A DNA stretch of 32,959 nt, taken from assembly GCA_937951695.1 (NCBI GenBank), contig CALFBL010000274.1, forward strand, positions 1-32,959, read 5' to 3'. Made by a program: the position numbers and the translations under genes. This document shows, piece by piece, positions 27,646-32,959 of the stretch. Numbering within the stretch: the stretch's first letter is position 1; every line of letters begins with the position of its first letter. Source of the DNA: an uncultured Granulosicoccaceae bacterium. GTDB lineage: Bacteria; Pseudomonadota; Gammaproteobacteria; Granulosicoccales; Granulosicoccaceae. Below the pieces are notes generated by a model. It had not been told where the DNA came from. It made no database searches and saw only the letters and a program-made list of their open reading frames with translations.

Positions 27646-28749
27646 TTATTTCTTTAAGGAGTTTGCAAACGCAGCACCAAGTGACGCATTCGACGCTTGC
27701 GCGCCGGCCCAGAAAGGAACAGCGATTTCAGCAAATTCGCGCATGGATCCCCACACTTCCGCAAAGAACTCATTGTCTTCTGCGTTGGTCACCAGAGTGG
27801 CGTTAGCCGCTGCCATATACTCGGAAAAGTAGTCTGCAGGAGTGTCGTGCAGTTGAACTTCCCAGTTATCTGTTAAGTCTTTCAGAGCTTTGCCGTTTTC
27901 ATAGATACGGTAGCTGATCGCTTTGGACAAAGACGCATTGGCTGCCACTTGCATGGCTGTTTGCTCGACGGGAGTGAGCTTTGCCCAAACGTCACCGTTA
28001 ATGTACATATCAGCGTTTACCACCACCTGGTGCAAGCCTTGGAGGTAGTAGTGCTTTAGTACTTTCTGGAAACCGAACACGCTATCTGGCTTCGGGCAAC
28101 ACCATTCAGCAGCGTCGATGGTGCCTTTTTCCAGCGCAGGCAAAATATCACCACCGCCCATAGCAACAGCGGATACACCGATGTCGTTATAGGTTTGGCC
28201 AGGAATGCCTGGAGGTGCACGAAAACGCAGCTTGCGGAAGTCGTCCATGCTATTGATGGGTTCTGAGAACCAACCCAAGGCTTCAGGGCCAACCGGTTGC
28301 AGCATCAGGCCTTTAACGTTCACGCCCATTTCATCCCACAAACGGTCGTACAGTTCTTTGCCGCCGGCGTATTGAAACCAAGACAGAAACGCAATGTTGT
28401 CAATGCCAAGACCGGCGCCGGCTACAGGGGAGCCAAACAACATTGCTGCAGGGTGCTTACCGGACCAGTAGTGTGTCCAGGCAAAACCGCCATCGATAAG
28501 GCCTTTGTCCACGGCGTCGAGTACGTCAGCGCTGGGAACCACAGCGTTGTTAGGCAAGACCTCTATCGTGACTTCACCTTCGGTCAAGTCTGAGACGGTT
28601 TGAGCAAAATCGCGCAACATAACGATTTCATCGGCTGCATCCGGAACCACGGTCTGGATCTGAATATTGGTGGCTGCATTTGCCTCAACAGCTGTCAGCA
28701 TGCTCAGGCCAACCGTTGAGGCTGCGAGAGTTTTGAACGTACCGCGCAT
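27646..28749 (-). CDS. dctP: TRAP transporter substrate-binding protein (DctP; TakP/FcbT1-like)
   Basis: Signal peptide MRGTFKTLAASTVGLSMLTAVEANA; KLRFRAPPGIPGQTYNDIGVSAVAMGGGDILPALEKGTIDAAEWCCPKPDSVFGFQKVLKHYY. ATG at 28749 chosen. Confidence 0.92.
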   Translation of the reverse strand: MRGTFKTLAASTVGLSMLTAVEANAATNIQIQTVVPDAADEIVMLRDFAQTVSDLTEGEVTIEVLPNNAVVPSADVLDAVDKGLIDGGFAWTHYWSGKHPAAMLFGSPVAGAGLGIDNIAFLSWFQYAGGKELYDRLWDEMGVNVKGLMLQPVGPEALGWFSEPINSMDDFRKLRFRAPPGIPGQTYNDIGVSAVAMGGGDILPALEKGTIDAAEWCCPKPDSVFGFQKVLKHYYLQGLHQVVVNADMYINGDVWAKLTPVEQTAMQVAANASLSKAISYRIYENGKALKDLTDNWEVQLHDTPADYFSEYMAAANATLVTNAEDNEFFAEVWGSMREFAEIAVPFWAGAQASNASLGAAFANSLKK

Positions 28750-28893
28750 GGTATTTCCTCCAGTAGAGATTGTTTTTGTATAAAGAGATCTGGACATCCG
28801 CTAATGGATGAACAGCATCATCACTACCATGACATTGAATTAGCTATTCCGCACCTAAAATATCAGGTTTGTGCTCTATTCAAAATGCAGCAG

Positions 28894-28939
28894 TAATGAG
28901 ATACAGAGTCTCATTATAGCTGCCTTGTGTCAAACACAA
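28894..28939. promoter_or_regulatory. Two adjacent inverted repeats upstream of dctP (candidate operators)
   Basis: TAATGAGA-N7-TCTCATTA (28894-28916) and TTGTGT-CAA-ACACAA (28925-28939); both perfect. Confidence 0.45.
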
Positions 28940-29106
28940 AGGTAAGAGGAAGGGGGGGATTTAAGCTGTGGAGGAATTAAATATCGAATTTGGGTGCTAA
29001 TTGCCTTTCAAATGGAGGGTAATCGCCGCGAACAGTGGATGCCGTCGACAAAAATAGTGAAGTCGGCACCCACTGCCGTGGTGGTTAAAAAGGGCGCAGC
29101 GGGCGA

Positions 29107-30480
29107 TCACGCCGTACGCATGAAGCCCAGATTGCGTTGACTGAAGTTGTTCAGCGTGGGTAGAGTTTGATTGAGTTCCGACTCAGACAGTCCCATCCAG
29201 TCGAGCAAGGTGCTCGCGTATTGGGTAGCACTCAAGGTCGGTAACACCCGGCCATTGCTGACTGAGTCGGGCCCATTGACGGCCAGCCGGGGCAGTGAGC
29301 CGTAAATATCACCACCCTTGACAGCTCCGCCCATTACCATCAGATGGTTACCCCAGCCATGATCGGTGCCATCACCGTTGCTGCTCAGTGATCGGCCAAA
29401 ATCCGAGGCGGCAAACGTGGTGACGTTGTTTTCCTGTCCCATGGATTCCATCGCGGTCTGGAAATATTGCATGGCTACGGAGAGCTCGGCAAACAGTTCT
29501 GGCATCTCTTTGTTCTGATTGTCGTGAACATCAAACCCACGCATATTGACAAAGAAAATTTGGCGTCGCATACCGAGCTGTTCGCGAGCAGCGATTAACT
29601 GCGCCACCATATTCAGTCGTTGAGCGAGGCTATTGTCTTCACTGGGTGCGATGCTGATGCCTTCGTTCTGCGCGAGGACTGCGCCCAGTTCTGAGGTCAC
29701 CTGCATAGCGCGTTGTTGAATGGAGGCGTACTCTTTCACAAATTCGTGTTTTTGTGATAAACCTTGCACGTGCGTGAATGCCTCCAAGCGAGCCTGCTGC
29801 CAGTGCGCTCCGCTTGACATGCCTGAGTACTGTAATAAGCCGGTCTCTTTCATACTGTAAGGACGTGAGGAAAAACCGGTCTGCCAATGGTTACTGCCAT
29901 CGAGCGTAATTGACGTCAGGTGCTGACGATTCTGGTGTTGTGCGAGGAAGCCTGCGGCACGAGCGCCCCAGCCTTCAGTGCCTCGATCGCGACCTTGCAG
30001 TTGCTGCCATTGCATTTCCTGATCGGCGTGGGAGAAGAGTTGCGCCGGCAATGATACATCCTTGTTGTTGTATTGTTCGACCGTGGTGGGTTGAATCAAA
30101 TTACCCACGTTGCTGATCATGGCGAGTTTTTGTTCAGCAAATAATTGCTGCAACGGTGCCGCCGATGGGTGCAAACCCATGTTTGACGCGTTTGGCGTTG
30201 TCGCCGAGATGTTTAACAAGTCACCTCGTGGCACTGCCAATGCCCTGCGAGCCTGGGCGTACTCTTTGTATGCTGCGTTGTCGGTTGGCACCATTAGACT
30301 AAAACCGTCGCTCCCGCCTTGCAGGAACAGGCACACAAGAGCGCGATAATCTGATCCTGCACCCGGATCATTCGCTGCATGGGCTAACGACCAAAAAGGA
30401 TTGCTACCGAGTGCGAGACCCGCACCTGCAATGGTTTTCGCCCCAAGCGATAAGAACCGTCTTCTGTTTTGGTTTTTCAT
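29107..30480 (-). CDS. DUF1501 domain-containing protein (Tat-exported)
   Basis: Tat signal NRRRFLSLGAKTIAGAGLALG; CLFLQGGSDGFSLMVP; TFAASDFGRSLSSNGDGTDHGWGNHLMVMGGAVKGG. Confidence 0.93.
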   Translation of the reverse strand: MKNQNRRRFLSLGAKTIAGAGLALGSNPFWSLAHAANDPGAGSDYRALVCLFLQGGSDGFSLMVPTDNAAYKEYAQARRALAVPRGDLLNISATTPNASNMGLHPSAAPLQQLFAEQKLAMISNVGNLIQPTTVEQYNNKDVSLPAQLFSHADQEMQWQQLQGRDRGTEGWGARAAGFLAQHQNRQHLTSITLDGSNHWQTGFSSRPYSMKETGLLQYSGMSSGAHWQQARLEAFTHVQGLSQKHEFVKEYASIQQRAMQVTSELGAVLAQNEGISIAPSEDNSLAQRLNMVAQLIAAREQLGMRRQIFFVNMRGFDVHDNQNKEMPELFAELSVAMQYFQTAMESMGQENNVTTFAASDFGRSLSSNGDGTDHGWGNHLMVMGGAVKGGDIYGSLPRLAVNGPDSVSNGRVLPTLSATQYASTLLDWMGLSESELNQTLPTLNNFSQRNLGFMRTA

Positions 30481-30531
30481 GAGTGTCGTCTTTTTTTTAT
30501 ATGTTTATTTGACGAAAAATTGAATCTGAAT

Positions 30532-32190
30532 TTAGTGCTGTATGGCTGCTTCTGGTGAAGACGCAATAAGGAAAATCGCGTTAACCACTTTGTTTGAGTC
30601 TCGAGTGGTGTTGGCAATCAGCGTTAAGGTTGCCTTGCGTAATCCTTGCGACATACTGCCACCGAGTAACATTCGGTCTAGATGATCGACCAGTTTTTCT
30701 GCATCCTGTACCAGCTGCATCTCGTGATCAATATTGATGGCGATTGCTTTGGAGTTTTGATCCGCGGTGAAATTATTCGCCCACAACGTATTGGCCAATA
30801 ATCGATTTGTCAGGGTAATGATTCCTGATTCGTCAATAATTTGCAGTTCCGGTGTTTTTAAATCCTGCATATTCAATGTTCCGGGCTGGCGATAATCTGG
30901 ACGATAGAAATTAAAGACGGTGGGAGAATTTAGTGGTGATTGTTGAATTTCTTTGTGTACCCAGCCGTAGTTGAAATTGTCAGGAATTCTCTCAGGCTGA
31001 AACGCTCGCCAAACACCGCTTACCCGGAGCAGCGGTTCTTTTACTTTGCCGAACGTTGTCGGGTACAACTCGCTTCCCAAACGAGCTTCTTTGTGCATCA
31101 AAATCGCTTTTACCGTGCTGCCAAGATTGCCGCGTTCACCGTTGATGTTGCTGTCAAACACAGCGGCTACATCGCGCACGTAACCGGGTGTTGGATTACT
31201 GGTCACTAAACGCTGGATCAACTGTTTGACAATAAACGGAGCTACGTTAGGGTGGTTGAACACACTGTCCAGCGCCATCTCTAAATCTTGTTCGGGTGTC
31301 TGGTTTGCTGGCAGTACCAGTCCGTTAAGTAGCACCTTCTCATTGCTGTCATGATATTCAGGGAATGATGTCATTGGCGAGATATAGTCTTTGGTTGATG
31401 GCCAGCGGAAATCATCGGCGTTAGCGTAGTGCCAGCCTGTGAAAACCCGTGCGTAGTTTTCCACGGTGTCCTGATCGTAAGTGGGCAGCGCTACCCCGTC
31501 AGCATCGTATTTGATTGTGCCATCAGGATTCAGCTGATCCAATCCGATTGTGAACAGCTGCAGCAGCTCACGAGCGTAATTTTCGTCGGCGTGCACGTTG
31601 TTTTCAGGCTCCGGTTTCCGGTTGCCTTTCATGCTGAGGTATTCGCCCATGATGGGGTTCAGCGTGACTTCTTCTAGCAAATCGCGGTAGTTGCCAAACG
31701 CGTTTCTTATCAGGATGTCGTAGTAGTTAGCCAGACCATACTGTTCTTCGCTGAAACTGCTCTGAGCCGATACAACCAACAACTGGCTTAACGCAAACGC
31801 AACACGATGGCGCAGTTGGTCGGGTGCGTAAATGCCTTGGCGCCACCAGACGTTCACATACTCGTTCCATTGGCTTGTGTTGGCTTTGTCGAGGCCTTGG
31901 CTCAGGTAAGTGGCTGGCAGTTGCATCTGAGCATCTATCCAGTCTTCTGCCGTTGTACCTTTCAACGCGTTCATATCAACCAGCGTCGGGCCGTAGGTGG
32001 TTTGAGTCAATAGGCGGTGAACTTGTGTATCCGACATGGGTCTGGCTTCTGCTGCATTCGCCACCTCACTGCTTGGCAGTGCAGCAAAGACCGCTGGAGT
32101 TGCACCTATTGTCGAGTCTGTGCCAGAACCACCGCCGCAAGCGATCAAAACTGTGGTAGCTAGCAGCAGGGTTATTGTTTTTCTTATCAT
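30532..32190 (-). CDS. DUF1800 domain-containing lipoprotein
   Basis: Lipobox LLATTVLIACGGG; HRLLTQTTYGPTLVDM; HADENYARELLQLFTIGLDQLNPDG; ENYARVFTGWHY; SPTVFNFYRPDY. Confidence 0.93.
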   Translation of the reverse strand: MIRKTITLLLATTVLIACGGGSGTDSTIGATPAVFAALPSSEVANAAEARPMSDTQVHRLLTQTTYGPTLVDMNALKGTTAEDWIDAQMQLPATYLSQGLDKANTSQWNEYVNVWWRQGIYAPDQLRHRVAFALSQLLVVSAQSSFSEEQYGLANYYDILIRNAFGNYRDLLEEVTLNPIMGEYLSMKGNRKPEPENNVHADENYARELLQLFTIGLDQLNPDGTIKYDADGVALPTYDQDTVENYARVFTGWHYANADDFRWPSTKDYISPMTSFPEYHDSNEKVLLNGLVLPANQTPEQDLEMALDSVFNHPNVAPFIVKQLIQRLVTSNPTPGYVRDVAAVFDSNINGERGNLGSTVKAILMHKEARLGSELYPTTFGKVKEPLLRVSGVWRAFQPERIPDNFNYGWVHKEIQQSPLNSPTVFNFYRPDYRQPGTLNMQDLKTPELQIIDESGIITLTNRLLANTLWANNFTADQNSKAIAINIDHEMQLVQDAEKLVDHLDRMLLGGSMSQGLRKATLTLIANTTRDSNKVVNAIFLIASSPEAAIQH

Positions 32191-32301
32191 GACCTGCATC
32201 ACTAGAACTGTCAGTACGCTTTAACGGACCTTCAATGGAAAAGTGGAGTGGTCAAACTGAAAGGCTGTGATATAGCCTGTATCGTTAGGTCACAATGTGA
32301 C

Positions 32302-32959
32302 TTAGGTGACGATCAAAGCGTCGATTTGTTCAAGTATTGCTTGCGGGTTCCCATAATCGATGCCGATGGGATGAACCAATTGCTCTGGAGTTGTCAGGAA
32401 TAGGCTGGGAAACCCCTGTGCACCAATTCTCGCAGCAAAAGCGCGTTCAGCGTTGTGCTCCTCATGCACTGACTCACTGTTTAAGGCGGCGCTAAATGTC
32501 GTTCTTTCACAACCGACCGTCTCGGCTATATCCGCTAGAATCTTGTGATCAGAAGGATTTTTTGCCTGTAAGTAATACGCGGCTTGTATCGCATGAATCA
32601 TTGGTGCTTCAAACGATTCGTTTTGCCGGCGAGCGGCGATCACTGCACGGCAGGCGGGCCAAGTGGATCGGCGCGGTGTGTTTTGCGTCCAGAAGTTGTG
32701 ATTAAATTCTGTGCCGGGTATGGTTTGCGCAATCCGCCTCCAGGTGCCCTGCAGCATCGTGCGCATATCGTTAGGCATGGGGACGTCAGAATCGGGCGCT
32801 AGACCACCGAGCAGCAGGCGTATCATCACGTTATCAGCGAGCGATGTTTCAACTGATCGCCAAGTTTTCTGAAACCCCCAGCACCAACTGCACATATCGT
32901 TAGGCATGGGGACGTCAGAATCGGGCGCTAGACCACCGAGCAGCAGGCGTATCATCACG
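32302..32959 (-). CDS. DsbA/FrnE-like thioredoxin-fold protein (truncated at window edge, N-terminal region anomalous)
   Basis: MCSWCWGFQKTWRSVE (CxxC), LLGGLAPDSDVPMP, TEFNHNFWTQNTPRRSTWPACRAVIAARRQ, GAQGFPSLFL. Confidence 0.88.
   Translation of the reverse strand, partial: VMIRLLLGGLAPDSDVPMPNDMCSWCWGFQKTWRSVETSLADNVMIRLLLGGLAPDSDVPMPNDMRTMLQGTWRRIAQTIPGTEFNHNFWTQNTPRRSTWPACRAVIAARRQNESFEAPMIHAIQAAYYLQAKNPSDHKILADIAETVGCERTTFSAALNSESVHEEHNAERAFAARIGAQGFPSLFLTTPEQLVHPIGIDYGNPQAILEQIDALIVT
32764..32959. repeat. 67-bp perfect direct repeat with 129-bp period at the window end
   Basis: CATATCGTTAGGCATGGGGACGTCAGAATCGGGCGCTAGACCACCGAGCAGCAGGCGTATCATCACG at 32764-32830 and again at 32893-32959. 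Confidence 0.95.

Noticed and set aside
32289-32310. CRP-type site near GTCACAATGTGACTTAGGTGAC
   Set aside because: Half-sites do not fit TGTGA-N6-TCACA; kept only as a generic palindrome.

Overview
The window looks like an ordinary chromosomal segment of a Gram-negative, probably gammaproteobacterial, genome (taxon is inferred from gene content only). It carries about 25 densely packed genes. I saw no rRNA, tRNA, CRISPR array, prophage, transposase or recognisable defence island. Plus strand, left part: the 3' end of a galactose/glyoxal-oxidase-like kelch protein with a GlyGly-CTERM-like tail; a DUF349 protein; an EAL c-di-GMP phosphodiesterase; an M48 peptidase fused to a TerB-like domain; amtB followed by a P-II gene (glnK/glnB). 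Middle: a LysR regulator, an ABC exporter, an exostosin-like protein, an HNH endonuclease, a HExxH lipoprotein, a GH16 enzyme with FN3 domains, a DUF6164-like protein, a family 2 glycosyltransferase, and an AstE/AspA-like protein that seems to have lost its zinc ligands. Right part: an SLC13/DASS permease with RCK_C-like domains, an OmpA/glycine-zipper lipoprotein, CsaA, a secreted hypothetical, a probable operon dctP-dctQ-dctM-terC-SDR-ADH, a DUF1800/DUF1501 pair, and a truncated DsbA/FrnE-like gene ending in a 67-bp repeat at the window edge. I found no clear candidate for an undescribed multi-gene system. The best leads are the AstE-like pseudoenzyme next to a glycosyltransferase, two NtrC-like dyads upstream of amtB without a canonical sigma-54 promoter, the GlyGly-CTERM tail, an uncharacterised gluzincin-like lipoprotein, and the end-of-window repeat, which is probably an assembly artefact.
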